A DNA stretch of 64,000 nt, taken from positions 868,001 to 932,000 of the forward strand of contig NZ_CP049264.1 of assembly GCF_003048875.2 (NCBI RefSeq), written 5' to 3'. Both the position numbers and the translations under genes were made by a program. The notes under the pieces are model-generated. The model was not told the origin of the DNA. It saw only the letters and a list, made by a program, of their open reading frames with translations, and did not search any database. The stretch comes from Campylobacter concisus. GTDB taxonomy: Bacteria; Campylobacterota; Campylobacteria; Campylobacterales; Campylobacteraceae. Below, piece after piece: positions 26,318-35,583 of this stretch; the first letter of the stretch is position 1, and every line of letters begins with the position of its first letter.

Positions 26318-28068
26318 TGAAAAATGTAGAAAATGTAATCTTAAAAAATATAGAACAAAATGGCAAACTAAGCACATCAGATATAGAAAAGATAAAGCAG
26401 ATAAGCGAGCAAGAAGGTAAGGGTCTTGTTAAAATTTTAAGAGATGAAAATTTAATAAACGATGAAGATTTTATGGAAATTTTGTCCGATATTTACAGAA
26501 GAGGGCATGTAAATATAGATGAAATTTCAAACGATCTTGAGCTTGATATAAAGGCTTTTGTTAAATTTATAAGCGAGAAATTTAAGGTTTTATACTTTGA
26601 CCTTGATGATATCGACATCGACTACCGCATCAGTGAGAAGCTAAGCACCGCTCAGCTAAAAACATATAGCGCGATCCCAGTAAAAGAAGACGAGATAAGC
26701 GTATATGTCGCTTTTAAAAATCCGTTTGACGTTATTGCTCAAGATAAGGTGCAAAATTTATTTAATAGAAAACTACTAAAAGTTGCCATCGCTCAGCCAA
26801 CTCAGATAGAAAAATATATAAGCAAGCTAGCACTTAATGAGAGCATAAAAGATGTGATAACAGAGATCAGAAGAGAGCTTTCAAGCTCGGCCAGTCAAGG
26901 TCAAAACACTGAAAACTCTGGAATTTTAAAGCTAATCGAGATCATCTTAAAAACATCTATCCAAAGCAGAGCCAGCGACATCCATATCGAGCCAACCGAG
27001 ACAAACTGCATCGTAAGAAGCAGGATCGATGGCATGCTAAGTGAGACATTTATATTTGATAAAGATATCTATCCGCCGATGGTTAGCCGTATGAAGCTAC
27101 TTTCAAATATGGATATCGCAGAGCGCCGCCGCCCACAAGATGGTAGATTTTCAGCTCAAATTTTAGACAAAGAGTATGATTTTCGTATCTCGACGCTACC
27201 TATATTAAATGGCGAAAGTATAGTTTTAAGAATTCTTGATAAGTCAAAGGTCATTATAAATTTAGAAGATCTTGGCATGCACCCAGACAACTTTTCTAAA
27301 TTTAAAAAGAGCATGAAAGCACCTTATGGCATCATCCTTGTTACTGGTCCAACAGGCTCAGGTAAGACTACGACACTTTACGGCGCGCTAAATGATATAA
27401 AAAGCGTAAAAACTAAGATCATCACAGTTGAAGATCCGGTTGAATACCAGCTAAATATGATCCAACAAGTGCATGTAAATGAAAAGGCTGGACTTACCTT
27501 TGTCTCAGCTCTTCGCTCTATCTTGAGGCAAGATCCAGATGTCATAATGATAGGTGAGATCAGAGATCAAGAGACGCTTCGCATAGCGATACAAGCGGCA
27601 CTTACTGGTCACCTTGTCTTTTCTACGCTTCACACAAATGATGCCATAAGCGCGCTTCCTCGTATGATAGATATGGGCATCGAGCCTTATCTAGTAAGTG
27701 GCGCGCTCGTTTGCATAGAGGCTCAAAGGCTTGTTAGAAAGCTCTGCCCACACTGCAAACAAAAGATCACTCTATCTCAAAAGGCATTTGACGAGGTTAA
27801 GAAATTTGTCCCTGAAAACTACCAGTTTTATAAAAGCGTCGGCTGCCCGCAATGCTCACAAACTGGGTATCTAGGACGTGAGATGATAAGTGAAATTTTA
27901 CCTATTAGTGACCATATAGCAAGCATGGTCGCAAATGGTGCTTCTAAAGATGAGCTTAAAAGCGTAGCTTACGAAGAGGGCTTTATAGATATGTTTCATG
28001 ATGGTGTCATAAGAGCAGCAAATGGCATAACCACGCTTGAAGAAGTTTATAGGGTTGCTAAGATATGA
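26317..28068 (+). CDS. ctsE: assembly ATPase CtsE (GspE/PilB type)
   Basis: A 583-residue secretion ATPase that powers pseudopilus assembly for DNA uptake. An N-terminal MshEN-like domain (about 1-170) precedes the core: Walker A GPTGSGKTTT (about 343-352), Asp box ITVEDPVEYQL, Walker B DPDVIMIGEIRD, His box GHLVFSTLHTNDA. A zinc tetracysteine is intact: CPHC at about 475 and CPQC at about 508. Overlaps the preceding and following genes. It should contact the GspL-like protein and CtsF. The family includes both type II secretion and type IV pilus ATPases. Confidence 0.93.
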   Translation: MKNVENVILKNIEQNGKLSTSDIEKIKQISEQEGKGLVKILRDENLINDEDFMEILSDIYRRGHVNIDEISNDLELDIKAFVKFISEKFKVLYFDLDDIDIDYRISEKLSTAQLKTYSAIPVKEDEISVYVAFKNPFDVIAQDKVQNLFNRKLLKVAIAQPTQIEKYISKLALNESIKDVITEIRRELSSSASQGQNTENSGILKLIEIILKTSIQSRASDIHIEPTETNCIVRSRIDGMLSETFIFDKDIYPPMVSRMKLLSNMDIAERRRPQDGRFSAQILDKEYDFRISTLPILNGESIVLRILDKSKVIINLEDLGMHPDNFSKFKKSMKAPYGIILVTGPTGSGKTTTLYGALNDIKSVKTKIITVEDPVEYQLNMIQQVHVNEKAGLTFVSALRSILRQDPDVIMIGEIRDQETLRIAIQAALTGHLVFSTLHTNDAISALPRMIDMGIEPYLVSGALVCIEAQRLVRKLCPHCKQKITLSQKAFDEVKKFVPENYQFYKSVGCPQCSQTGYLGREMISEILPISDHIASMVANGASKDELKSVAYEEGFIDMFHDGVIRAANGITTLEEVYRVAKI

Positions 28069-29300
28069 AATACTTTGAGGTTGAATACATCCAAAACGGC
28101 AAACGCCACAAGATGAGCCTAAGAGCGAACAATAAAAGCGAGATCAAAGACAAAGCAAATGTCACTGGCATGATCGTAAAGATCAAAGAGACGCAAACTT
28201 CTAGCATAAATAACTTTGAAAATTTACAAAACGTGATCGCAAAGGCTTTTACTAATCCAAAGGTGAAAATCCCAAATTTAGTAGCCACCATAAGGCAGCT
28301 TAGCGTTATGACAAATGCTGGAATTTCTATCCACGATAGCATTAAAGAGGTTGCAAACTCCACCGAGGATAAGCGCCTTAAATTTATATTTCAAACTATA
28401 GATGAGGAGCTAAATCAAGGCTCAAGCCTCACAAATAGCATAGAAAATTTTAAAGAAGAGCTAGGCGACGTGACGCTAGCGATGATAAGACTAGGGGAAA
28501 GCACTGGTAATATGGCTGACGCGCTTGTAAAGCTCGCCTCTATCTTGCAAGAGGTCTGGGACAATCAGCAAAAATTTAAAAAAGCTATCCGCTATCCGAT
28601 AACAGTCATTTGTGCGATCATCATAGCCTTTGTCATCCTTATGATACTTGTTGTGCCGCAGTTTAGAGAAATTTTCGAGCAGTTAAATGCAGAGCTGCCA
28701 CTGCCAACTAAAATTTTGCTAAATATCGAATATGTCATGACAAACTACGGCTTTTATATCCTTGGAGCACTTGCGTTTATCGGATATTTGCTTAGAAAAT
28801 ACTACCTTGAGAGTGAAGAATTTCAAGATAAGGTCGATAAATACCTTTTGAAAGTCTATCTCATCGGCAAGATCATATTTTATTCGAATATGAGTAGATT
28901 TAACCTCATCTTTACAGAGCTTGTTCGAGCTGGTTTGCCTATAGCAGATGCCCTTGATACGGCTGTGATAACGGTTTCAAACAAGGATATCAAAAAAAAG
29001 CTAAGCGGCGTTAAGATACTTGTTGGTAGGGGCGTTAGCCTAACAGAGGCTTTTAGAGATACAAATTTATATGAAAATATGCTCATACAGATGATAAGCG
29101 CTGGCGAGCAAAGCGGTAGCTTAGACGATATGACCGGAAAAGTAACTGACTATTACAGGATGAAATTTAACGATATTATTGATAACATCTCAAACTATAT
29201 AGAGCCTATCTTGCTTGTTTTTATAGCAGGCATGGTGCTTTTACTGGCTCTTGGTATATTTTTGCCGATGTGGGATCTATCAAAAGCCGTTAAAAACTAA
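28065..29300 (+). CDS. ctsF: inner-membrane platform protein CtsF (GspF/PilC type)
   Basis: A 411-residue polytopic protein with two GspF helical domains: the first about 70-190 (IRQLSVMTNAGISIHDSIKE, then MIRLGESTGNMADAL), then a membrane hairpin (YPITVICAIIIAFVILMILV and YGFYILGALAFIGYLL), and the second about 270-370 (FTELVRAGLPIADALDTA, GEQSGSLDDM) before the last membrane segment. It is the rotor-like base for pseudopilus growth. The ATGA overlap with ctsE is 4 bases. Last gene of the nine-gene cluster; the PAS gene begins 27 bases later with its own ribosome site. Confidence 0.92.
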   Translation: MKYFEVEYIQNGKRHKMSLRANNKSEIKDKANVTGMIVKIKETQTSSINNFENLQNVIAKAFTNPKVKIPNLVATIRQLSVMTNAGISIHDSIKEVANSTEDKRLKFIFQTIDEELNQGSSLTNSIENFKEELGDVTLAMIRLGESTGNMADALVKLASILQEVWDNQQKFKKAIRYPITVICAIIIAFVILMILVVPQFREIFEQLNAELPLPTKILLNIEYVMTNYGFYILGALAFIGYLLRKYYLESEEFQDKVDKYLLKVYLIGKIIFYSNMSRFNLIFTELVRAGLPIADALDTAVITVSNKDIKKKLSGVKILVGRGVSLTEAFRDTNLYENMLIQMISAGEQSGSLDDMTGKVTDYYRMKFNDIIDNISNYIEPILLVFIAGMVLLLALGIFLPMWDLSKAVKN

Positions 29301-29327
29301 AATAATTAAAATCTTAAAGGAGAGAAG

Positions 29328-29828
29328 ATGTCTGAAAACAAAGAACACATGGTCGAAGAGAGCGCCTTTTTGGTCTCAAAGACCGATTTAAAAGGACGTA
29401 TTACATATTGTAACGAGCCATTTTTAAAGATAGTTGGAGCTAAACAAGCTGAAGTCTTGGGTAAGCCTCACAACATCATAAGACACCCAGATATGCCAAG
29501 AGCTGTTTTCAAGCTACTTTGGGAGCGTATAAAAAATAAAGAAGAAATTTTCGCTTATGTTAAAAACAAAAGCTTTGATGGCGGATACTACTGGGTCTTT
29601 GCAAATATCACAACTTCGCTTGATGTGCAAAACAACCCAGTTGGCTACTACTCAGTTAGACGCAAGCCAAATCCAAAGGCGATTGAGATAATAGAGCCTA
29701 TATATCAAAAGTTGTTATCGGTAGAAAAGAGCGGTGGCATGGATGCTTCGATGAAATTTTTAACTGAATTTTTAAAAGAAAAAAATCTAAGTTATGATGA
29801 ATTTGTAAATAACCTTCAAAGGCTATAA
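29328..29828 (+). CDS. PAS-domain redox sensor, Aer/CetB-like
   Basis: A 166-residue soluble protein that is one PAS domain (about 12-120) plus a short helical tail. The segment [20 protein letters not shown] followed by [19 protein letters not shown] is the FAD-binding PAS pattern of Aer-type aerotaxis sensors, with Trp and Asn/His at the usual places. It has no membrane part. The next gene, one base later, encodes a chemoreceptor without membrane segments or sensor domain, so the two probably form a split energy-taxis receptor in the way of CetB and CetA in C. jejuni. The start follows AAAGGAGAG. Confidence 0.82.
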   Translation: MSENKEHMVEESAFLVSKTDLKGRITYCNEPFLKIVGAKQAEVLGKPHNIIRHPDMPRAVFKLLWERIKNKEEIFAYVKNKSFDGGYYWVFANITTSLDVQNNPVGYYSVRRKPNPKAIEIIEPIYQKLLSVEKSGGMDASMKFLTEFLKEKNLSYDEFVNNLQRL

Positions 29829-29829
29829 G

Positions 29830-31086
29830 ATGTTTGGAAAAAAACTTGACTCTATAAATGAAATTTTAAGCGTAGTAGGCTCAGCTAGAAACGGTATCTT
29901 AGAGCCTAGGATAGTAAATGTAAAAGAAAATGACCCTCTTTATGAAGTAGCGCTTGGTATAAATGACTTGCTTGATCAAGTTGAGGCACTTCAAAGAGAA
30001 ATTTCAACCTCGATAGACGCTGCTCAAAGTGGACTAACATATAGAAATATCTTTACAGAGGGATTTCGCGGTATATTTAAACAAAATGCCATCTCTATGA
30101 GCAACGGCGTAACTGGTATAAAAGATAGTCACAAAAGTAAAGTAAGAGGTCTGCTTTCAAAAGAGCTTGACGCACTTGGCAATGGCAACGACGGTATAGA
30201 AGATGTTAGAAACGATCTAAATGAGAGCATCAAAAACCTAAGCCAAATGGCGCACATGGCACAAGATACGGCTAGGATCGCTGAGGATACGACGCAAAGC
30301 ATCAATGAGCTAAGCGTAAATATGAGCTCGCTTGAAGAGCTGATAGAGGGCTCAAGCCACGCTATAAGCACGCTAAATAGCAGAACAGATGACATCACTT
30401 CGGTTGTAAATTTGATAAAAGATATAGCTGAGCAGACAAATTTACTAGCTCTAAACGCAGCCATCGAGGCAGCACGAGCAGGTGAGCATGGACGCGGCTT
30501 TGCAGTTGTCGCTGATGAGGTTAGAAAGCTAGCTGAGAACACTCAAAAAGCGACACATGAGATCGGCGTAAATATCCAAACACTTCAGCAAGAAGCCAAA
30601 GATATAGATGAAAACTCTAAAAAGATAGATGAAATTTCAAAGATCGCCACAGCAAATGTTGAAAATTTCAAACAAACTTTAGCTAGCTTTAACCAAAATG
30701 CAAAAGAGACAGCCCAAAGATCAAAATATGTAGAAGACAAGACCTTTGGCATCATCGCAAAGATAGCTATCATCGTCTATAAAGTGGGCGTTTATTCAGA
30801 CACTGTAAATGAGCAAGGTTACAGCGATGATATAGCAAAAGACGCAGACGATCTTGTAGCGTGGTATGAAAATGAGTGTGCAAAGAGCTTTAGCCACACT
30901 AAAACTTATGAGAAATCACGCCATTTGGTAGATGAGTTTAACAAAAACATCAAAGCCATCTTGACAGAAGCTGGCAAGGGCTATAACGAGAAAAATTTAA
31001 AACATTTTGTCACTGAGTTTAGAAAGCTCGAAGATCTTAGTAGAGAGATATTTAACTCATACAACGAAATGGTCGCTTCAAAATAA
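29830..31086 (+). CDS. soluble methyl-accepting chemotaxis protein
   Basis: A 418-residue chemoreceptor without a membrane segment. N-terminal about 120 residues look like a HAMP-like or coiled-coil region. The signalling hairpin tip is canonical: [26 protein letters not shown], in pieces VEVxxxA-type [13 protein letters not shown] (about 200-245). The tail after residue 300 ([28 protein letters not shown]) resembles a zinc-binding CZB domain in spacing, but only some ligand positions are kept, so zinc binding is doubtful. It should couple to CheW/CheA. It is one base from the PAS gene and closed by a strong terminator. Confidence 0.87.
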   Translation: MFGKKLDSINEILSVVGSARNGILEPRIVNVKENDPLYEVALGINDLLDQVEALQREISTSIDAAQSGLTYRNIFTEGFRGIFKQNAISMSNGVTGIKDSHKSKVRGLLSKELDALGNGNDGIEDVRNDLNESIKNLSQMAHMAQDTARIAEDTTQSINELSVNMSSLEELIEGSSHAISTLNSRTDDITSVVNLIKDIAEQTNLLALNAAIEAARAGEHGRGFAVVADEVRKLAENTQKATHEIGVNIQTLQQEAKDIDENSKKIDEISKIATANVENFKQTLASFNQNAKETAQRSKYVEDKTFGIIAKIAIIVYKVGVYSDTVNEQGYSDDIAKDADDLVAWYENECAKSFSHTKTYEKSRHLVDEFNKNIKAILTEAGKGYNEKNLKHFVTEFRKLEDLSREIFNSYNEMVASK

Positions 31087-31096
31087 CTTCAAATTT

Positions 31097-31126
31097 GCTA
31101 GACCCGCTTTGGGTCTAGCTTCTTTT
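31097..31126 (+). terminator. intrinsic terminator after the chemoreceptor gene
   Basis: GCTAGACCC-gcttt-GGGTCTAGC, a perfect 9-bp stem, followed by TTCTTTT; starts 10 bases after the stop. Confidence 0.9.
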
Positions 31127-31162
31127 AGATTGATTTAAATTTTATTTTCATAAATTTTTCTA

Positions 31163-31188
31163 AATTATCATTTAAAATTATGATAATT
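31163..31188. promoter_or_regulatory. Fur-box-like palindrome before the TonB receptor
   Basis: AATTATCAT and ATGATAATT form a perfect 9-base inverted repeat with an 8-base spacer (TTAAAATT). The ATGATAAT half sites resemble Fur operators. It lies 79 bases before the receptor start, in a gap that otherwise holds only A+T-rich promoter-like sequence. Confidence 0.6.
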
Positions 31189-31267
31189 AATATTGTTTTT
31201 ATGCTTGCTTTGTTAAATTTGCGTTTCGCTTTCATTATCAAAGATTAAATTTAACAAAAGGATATCT

Positions 31268-33364
31268 GTGAATAGATCAAAATTTATCGCCATTTGCCTT
31301 AGCGCTTGTGTGGCAAATTCTCTCTATGCAGTAGAGAAAGAGAACAACGAAACTAAGCTAGATGGCGTCGTAGTAAGTGCGAGTGGCTTTTCGCAGCAGA
31401 TCAAAGAAGCCCCTGCAAGCATCAGCGTGATAAGTGGTGATGAGCTAACAAAAGATAGCTTTACCTCACTTCATTCAATCGCGCAAAAGGTACCAGGCGT
31501 AAATGTCGTTGGCGGCGAGGATGGTCCAGCTAGTGGCATCTCGATACGCGGCATGGAAAGCTCTCAAACGCTAGTTTTGATAGATGGCAAAAGGGTAAAT
31601 TCTAGCAGCGCAAATCCAAAGGGCGGAGCAGGGGATATGAACTCAAATTTCATCCCACCAGCCGAGGCGATCGAGCGTATAGAGGTCATCCGTGGGCCGA
31701 TGAGCTCGCTTTATGGCAGTGATGCAGTCGGCGGCGTCATCAACATCATCACCAAAAAAGACTTTTCAAAATTTAGTGGCAACGTCGGCCTCTCAACACT
31801 TATCAACACTCACAAAGGCATAGGCGATGGCAGGCAAGTGGATTTTTATCTAAATTTGCCACTTTACAAAGAGCTTTTTGCGCTTCAGCTTTGGGGATAC
31901 AAAAAGCTAAGAGATGAGGATAATTACAAAGGTGGCTATCAAAAGAGCGATAAGAGAAATTTAAGCGCAAAACTTTGGATCACACCAGATGAGCACAATA
32001 AATTTTTTATCCTTGGCTCAAATGAAAGGCATGATTACTCAAGAACTGTTGGAAAGTCAGCCACTACTAGAACAAACAGACTTCTAAACGCCTATGACTA
32101 TGAGAAAAAGAGCTATGGCGTGGGCTATCTTGGCGAATTTGATAGCCTAAATGCCGATCTTAGCTACATTTATGATGAGACCCAAAGAACGAGCCTTTTT
32201 GACAAATTTATACCAGCAAAAGCTAAAAATCACAACTTTAACTCAAAATTTACAACGTTTTTTGGCGCACACACTCTAACTTTTGGCTATGACTTTAGCA
32301 AGCAAAATGTAGGCACAACCTTCATCGTCTCAAACGCTTCAAGAAACGGCTTAAAAGATCCAAAGACCTACTCGATGAGCGAGCATGCGGGATTTATCGA
32401 AGATGAGTGGCAAATTTTAGATGAGAAGCTCTTTTTAACGCTTGGCTCAAGGCTCACACACAACGAATTTTTTGGCAACCACCTCTCGCCAAGAGCCTAT
32501 CTAGTCTATAACGCCACAGATACGCTAAGCTTAAAAGGCGGCGTAGCGACTGGCTATAAAACACCTAATGTCAATCAAATTTCTCCTGAAGTAGGCACTA
32601 TTCAAAAGGCTTGGAGTATAGTTGATTTTGGCAACAAGGACCTAAAGCCAGAAAAGAGCACGACTTATGAAGTTGGGGCGTATTATGACAATCAGGCTGA
32701 TTTTAGAGGCTCGGTAACGCTTTTTAGAAATGAATTTAAAGATAAGATCCTAGACACTGATGGCAGTAAAAGAGTAAATGGAATTCCAGCCTTTGGCACT
32801 TGCACAAATGCACCAGATGTTACTTGCCCTGGTTGGGGAACCTACTTTAACATAGAAGGTGCGACCGTTTGGGGCGTAGAGCTAAGTGGCGACTATGACA
32901 TCCTTTCAAATCTAAATTTCAGCTCAAACTACACCTATAACAAATCAAAGATCAAAACTGGCAATCCAACGATAAATACGCCAAATGGCCCTATGAAATT
33001 TAGCCAAACTGGGCTTAACAGACTTGATGGCAAAAGCCTAACAGCAACGCCAGAGCACACATTTCACGCCACGCTTACATATAAGCCTGTAAAAAGCGTC
33101 AAGACATTTTTTGGTGCAAACTACGAGAGCAAGCTAACAAGCGTAAATTTTGGTGCTGGTAATAGTGTAAGAGAGAACACAAAAGACCTACTCACCTTCG
33201 ATACAGGCGTCAGCTGGGACGCAAACAAGCACCTAACGCTTAGCCTAAATGCCTACAACATCTTTGATAAAGTAAGATACGATGAGGCGCTTGTGGGCGA
33301 TACATACTACTTTTATCCGCAAGAGGGCAGGAGATTTTGGTTTAAGGTCGCTGCAAAATGGTAA
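31268..33364 (+). CDS. TonB-dependent outer-membrane receptor, probably for a catecholate siderophore
   Basis: A 698-residue receptor. Signal peptide (about 1-22, ending NSLYA), a TonB-box-like segment (DGVVVSASGF), the plug domain (about 35-165: APASISVISGDEL, VLIDGKRVNSS, IERIEVIRGPMSSLYGSDAV, GGVINIITKK) and a 22-strand barrel that ends with Trp. GTG at 31268 is the start, preceded by AAAAGGATAT. The gene overlaps the end of a periplasmic-type esterase gene by 7 bases, and C. jejuni takes up ferric enterobactin with CfrA/CfrB plus the Cee esterase. Enterobactin-type iron uptake is therefore likely. Fur control is suggested by the palindrome upstream. Confidence 0.85.
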   Translation: MNRSKFIAICLSACVANSLYAVEKENNETKLDGVVVSASGFSQQIKEAPASISVISGDELTKDSFTSLHSIAQKVPGVNVVGGEDGPASGISIRGMESSQTLVLIDGKRVNSSSANPKGGAGDMNSNFIPPAEAIERIEVIRGPMSSLYGSDAVGGVINIITKKDFSKFSGNVGLSTLINTHKGIGDGRQVDFYLNLPLYKELFALQLWGYKKLRDEDNYKGGYQKSDKRNLSAKLWITPDEHNKFFILGSNERHDYSRTVGKSATTRTNRLLNAYDYEKKSYGVGYLGEFDSLNADLSYIYDETQRTSLFDKFIPAKAKNHNFNSKFTTFFGAHTLTFGYDFSKQNVGTTFIVSNASRNGLKDPKTYSMSEHAGFIEDEWQILDEKLFLTLGSRLTHNEFFGNHLSPRAYLVYNATDTLSLKGGVATGYKTPNVNQISPEVGTIQKAWSIVDFGNKDLKPEKSTTYEVGAYYDNQADFRGSVTLFRNEFKDKILDTDGSKRVNGIPAFGTCTNAPDVTCPGWGTYFNIEGATVWGVELSGDYDILSNLNFSSNYTYNKSKIKTGNPTINTPNGPMKFSQTGLNRLDGKSLTATPEHTFHATLTYKPVKSVKTFFGANYESKLTSVNFGAGNSVRENTKDLLTFDTGVSWDANKHLTLSLNAYNIFDKVRYDEALVGDTYYFYPQEGRRFWFKVAAKW

Positions 33365-34185
33365 GAGCCTTTAAATTTTTGCTTTTTACGCTTGGTGTGA
33401 CGCAAATTTTGCACGCAGGACCTAGCCAAACGCCTGAGCCACTTAGCCAAAAAGCTGCTAGTAAATTTGAAATTTCAACATTTAAAATGAGCGCAAATGA
33501 TGAAATTTATAAAATTTTCACAGCCAAGCTAAAGGGGCAAAATGAGTTTAAAAACGTGCTTTTCTTGCTTGACGCAAACGCCCAGTTTAACATGCTCTTA
33601 AATGAATTTGACGCCACGACTGCCCCGCTAATAATAGGCATAGGATATGACACGGACAAAAGCTACGAGATAGAAAAACGCACAAGAGATCTCACTCCAA
33701 AGGCAGAGGGTGAGGAGTTTAGCAAAGGTGGTGGCGCAGATGCGTTTTACCACTTTTTAACTAGAAATTTAGTGCCGCTAATCGATGAGAAATTTAACGT
33801 GCAAAGCAGCCAAAAGAGCCTTTATGGACACTCTTTTGGCGGGCTTTTTACGCTCTATGCTTTGCTTAAAAATGATGGCGTATTTTCAAATTTCTTTATC
33901 GCTTCGCCATCTCTTTGGTGGGGTGAGTCTGAAATTTTAAAGCAAAACATAAGTGAGGGTAAATTTAAAGAGAAAATAAGAGCTAAATTTGTCTTTCTTA
34001 GCGTTGGAGAGCTTGAAAAGAGAAAGGGCAAAACAGACAAAGCTGGCATTTTAAAGGCGAGCGATTTGGCCCAAATTTTAAAGCAAAGTGGCGTAAATTC
34101 TCACTTTGAGCTTTTTAAAAATGAAACCCATGGCAGCGTCATACCTCTAAATTTAAAAGAGATTTTAAAATATCTGAAGGATTAA
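33358..34185 (+). CDS. siderophore esterase-like alpha/beta hydrolase (IroE/Cee type)
   Basis: A 275-residue exported hydrolase: signal peptide about 1-21 (ending LHAGPS), the nucleophile elbow GHSFGG with Ser159, an oxyanion-side strand LFLLDANAQF, SPSLWWGE after the elbow, and a terminal His258 in NETHGSV. This is the esterase D-like fold of IroE and Fes, which cleave the trilactone of enterobactin or its linear esters. The start at 33358 overlaps the receptor gene, so iron import and siderophore opening are co-expressed. In C. jejuni the homologous-type enzyme Cee works in the periplasm. Confidence 0.82.
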   Translation: MVRAFKFLLFTLGVTQILHAGPSQTPEPLSQKAASKFEISTFKMSANDEIYKIFTAKLKGQNEFKNVLFLLDANAQFNMLLNEFDATTAPLIIGIGYDTDKSYEIEKRTRDLTPKAEGEEFSKGGGADAFYHFLTRNLVPLIDEKFNVQSSQKSLYGHSFGGLFTLYALLKNDGVFSNFFIASPSLWWGESEILKQNISEGKFKEKIRAKFVFLSVGELEKRKGKTDKAGILKASDLAQILKQSGVNSHFELFKNETHGSVIPLNLKEILKYLKD

Positions 34186-34218
34186 AAATTTAAGGCTATT
34201 TTTGTTAAAATCCGCCGC

Positions 34219-34464
34219 ATGAGAGTAGATAAATTTTTAAATGTAGTAAATATCACCAAAAGGCGTGCCGTTAGCGAAGATATGTGCAAAAGCGGCGTTG
34301 TGAGCATCAACGGCGTGCAGGCAAAAGCAGCAAAAGATGTTAAGATAGGCGACGTTATCACTATCAAATTTCTAGCTCGTGAGGCGAGATACGAGGTGCT
34401 AGCGATCCCGACTACAAAAAGCATACCAAAAAGCGCTCAAAGCGAATATGTAAAAGAGCTTTGA
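34219..34464 (+). CDS. S4-domain RNA-binding protein (RqcP/Hsp15 type)
   Basis: An 81-residue protein that is one S4 domain: MRVDKFLNVVNITKRRAVSE, KSGVVSINGVQAKAAKDVKIGD, then a strand-rich end with EARYEVLAIP. Proteins of this size bind stalled 50S subunits or other RNAs in Hsp15 or RqcP style. The stop overlaps the first base of the next start. Its exact partner is not clear. Confidence 0.85.
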   Translation: MRVDKFLNVVNITKRRAVSEDMCKSGVVSINGVQAKAAKDVKIGDVITIKFLAREARYEVLAIPTTKSIPKSAQSEYVKEL

Positions 34465-34862
34465 TGGTTTTTGAGCTTTTAGAAAATGAGCTTGATCGGC
34501 TTGTGAGAGTGCTGCCAAAAAGTGGCGTGGTGCTACTAAGCGGCGATCTAGCAAGTGGCAAAACGACACTTGTAAAGGCGATCATCAAGGCTCATGGCAT
34601 AGATGAGAGCGTGACGTCGCCTACGTTTTCTTTGATGCAAATTTATGGTAAAGATATCTACCACTACGACATTTACCAGATCGGATTTGACGGGATGGCA
34701 AAAAACGGCCTTTTTGAAAATTTGTTTGAAGAGGGGCTTCATCTAGTAGAGTGGGGCGATGAAAATTTAGAAAAAGCTCTAAAGAAAAACGGCGAGAGCT
34801 ATACATTAGTAAAAATTTCTCCTAGCAAAAATGGCAGAAAATACGAGGTTATAAGTGCATAA
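34464..34862 (+). CDS. tsaE: tRNA threonylcarbamoyladenosine ATPase TsaE
   Basis: A 132-residue ATPase of the t6A tRNA-modification complex (with TsaB, TsaC and TsaD, not in the window). Walker A is LSGDLASGKTTL, the switch-like T-S-PTFSL segment follows (VTSPTFSLMQIY), and YHYDIYQI and EWGDE (LVEWGDENLE) are the other family marks. ATG at 34464 was chosen over a TTG three bases earlier. It overlaps the lptB start by 8 bases. Confidence 0.92.
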   Translation: MVFELLENELDRLVRVLPKSGVVLLSGDLASGKTTLVKAIIKAHGIDESVTSPTFSLMQIYGKDIYHYDIYQIGFDGMAKNGLFENLFEEGLHLVEWGDENLEKALKKNGESYTLVKISPSKNGRKYEVISA

Positions 34863-35583
34863 ACTAGAAGTAAAAGATCTAAAAAAGACGATTAAAAAAA
34901 GTGAGATCATAAAAGGTATATCTTTAGAGGTAAATAGCGGCGAAGTCGTGGGGCTTCTTGGGCCAAATGGCGCTGGAAAGACGACCACTTTTTATATGAT
35001 CTGTGGGCTCATCTCGCCAACTAGCGGAGATGTCTTTTTAAACGACGAAAAGATCACAAACGTCCCACTTCACAAAAGAGCGCACCTTGGTATTGGCTAT
35101 TTGCCGCAAGAGTCAAGCATATTTAAAGAGCTAAGCGTAGAAGAAAATTTGCTCCTTGGGGCTGAAAATTTAAATCAAAGCAAAGAAGATATCTCTAAAA
35201 GAGTAAATGAGATGCTAAATATGCTAAATATCGAGCCTATCCGCCTAAGAAAGGGCGTCAGTCTAAGTGGTGGCGAGCGCAGACGCTGTGAGATCGCTAG
35301 AAGCCTCATCATAAAGCCAAAATTTTTGCTGCTTGATGAGCCATTTGCAGGCGTTGATCCTATCGCAGTTAGCGACATCCAAAGCATCGTTAGGGACCTT
35401 AAAAAGCTAGGTATCGGCGTTTTAATAACTGACCACAACGTCCGTGAGACGCTAGCCATTTGCGACAGAGCCTACGTCATCAAAGATGGCTCGCTGCTAG
35501 CAAGCGGCAGTGCGAGCGAAGTGGCAAACAACAAGCTCGTTAGAACGCACTATCTTGGCGAAGAATTTAAGCTACTTGAGTAG
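34855..35583 (+). CDS. lptB: LPS export ABC transporter ATPase LptB
   Basis: A 242-residue ABC ATPase of the lipopolysaccharide transport bridge (LptB2FGC). Walker A GPNGAGKT at 36-43, Q-loop YLPQESSIF, signature LSGGERRR (about 138), Walker B FLLLDEPFAGVDP with the H-loop DHNVRET. The MHKLEVKDLKKTI start and the PQESSIF / DEPFAGVDP wording are typical of LptB rather than other ABC ATPases. It begins with GTG inside tsaE. The rpoN gene follows with no gap, an lptB-rpoN order found in many proteobacteria. Confidence 0.93.
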   Translation: MHKLEVKDLKKTIKKSEIIKGISLEVNSGEVVGLLGPNGAGKTTTFYMICGLISPTSGDVFLNDEKITNVPLHKRAHLGIGYLPQESSIFKELSVEENLLLGAENLNQSKEDISKRVNEMLNMLNIEPIRLRKGVSLSGGERRRCEIARSLIIKPKFLLLDEPFAGVDPIAVSDIQSIVRDLKKLGIGVLITDHNVRETLAICDRAYVIKDGSLLASGSASEVANNKLVRTHYLGEEFKLLE

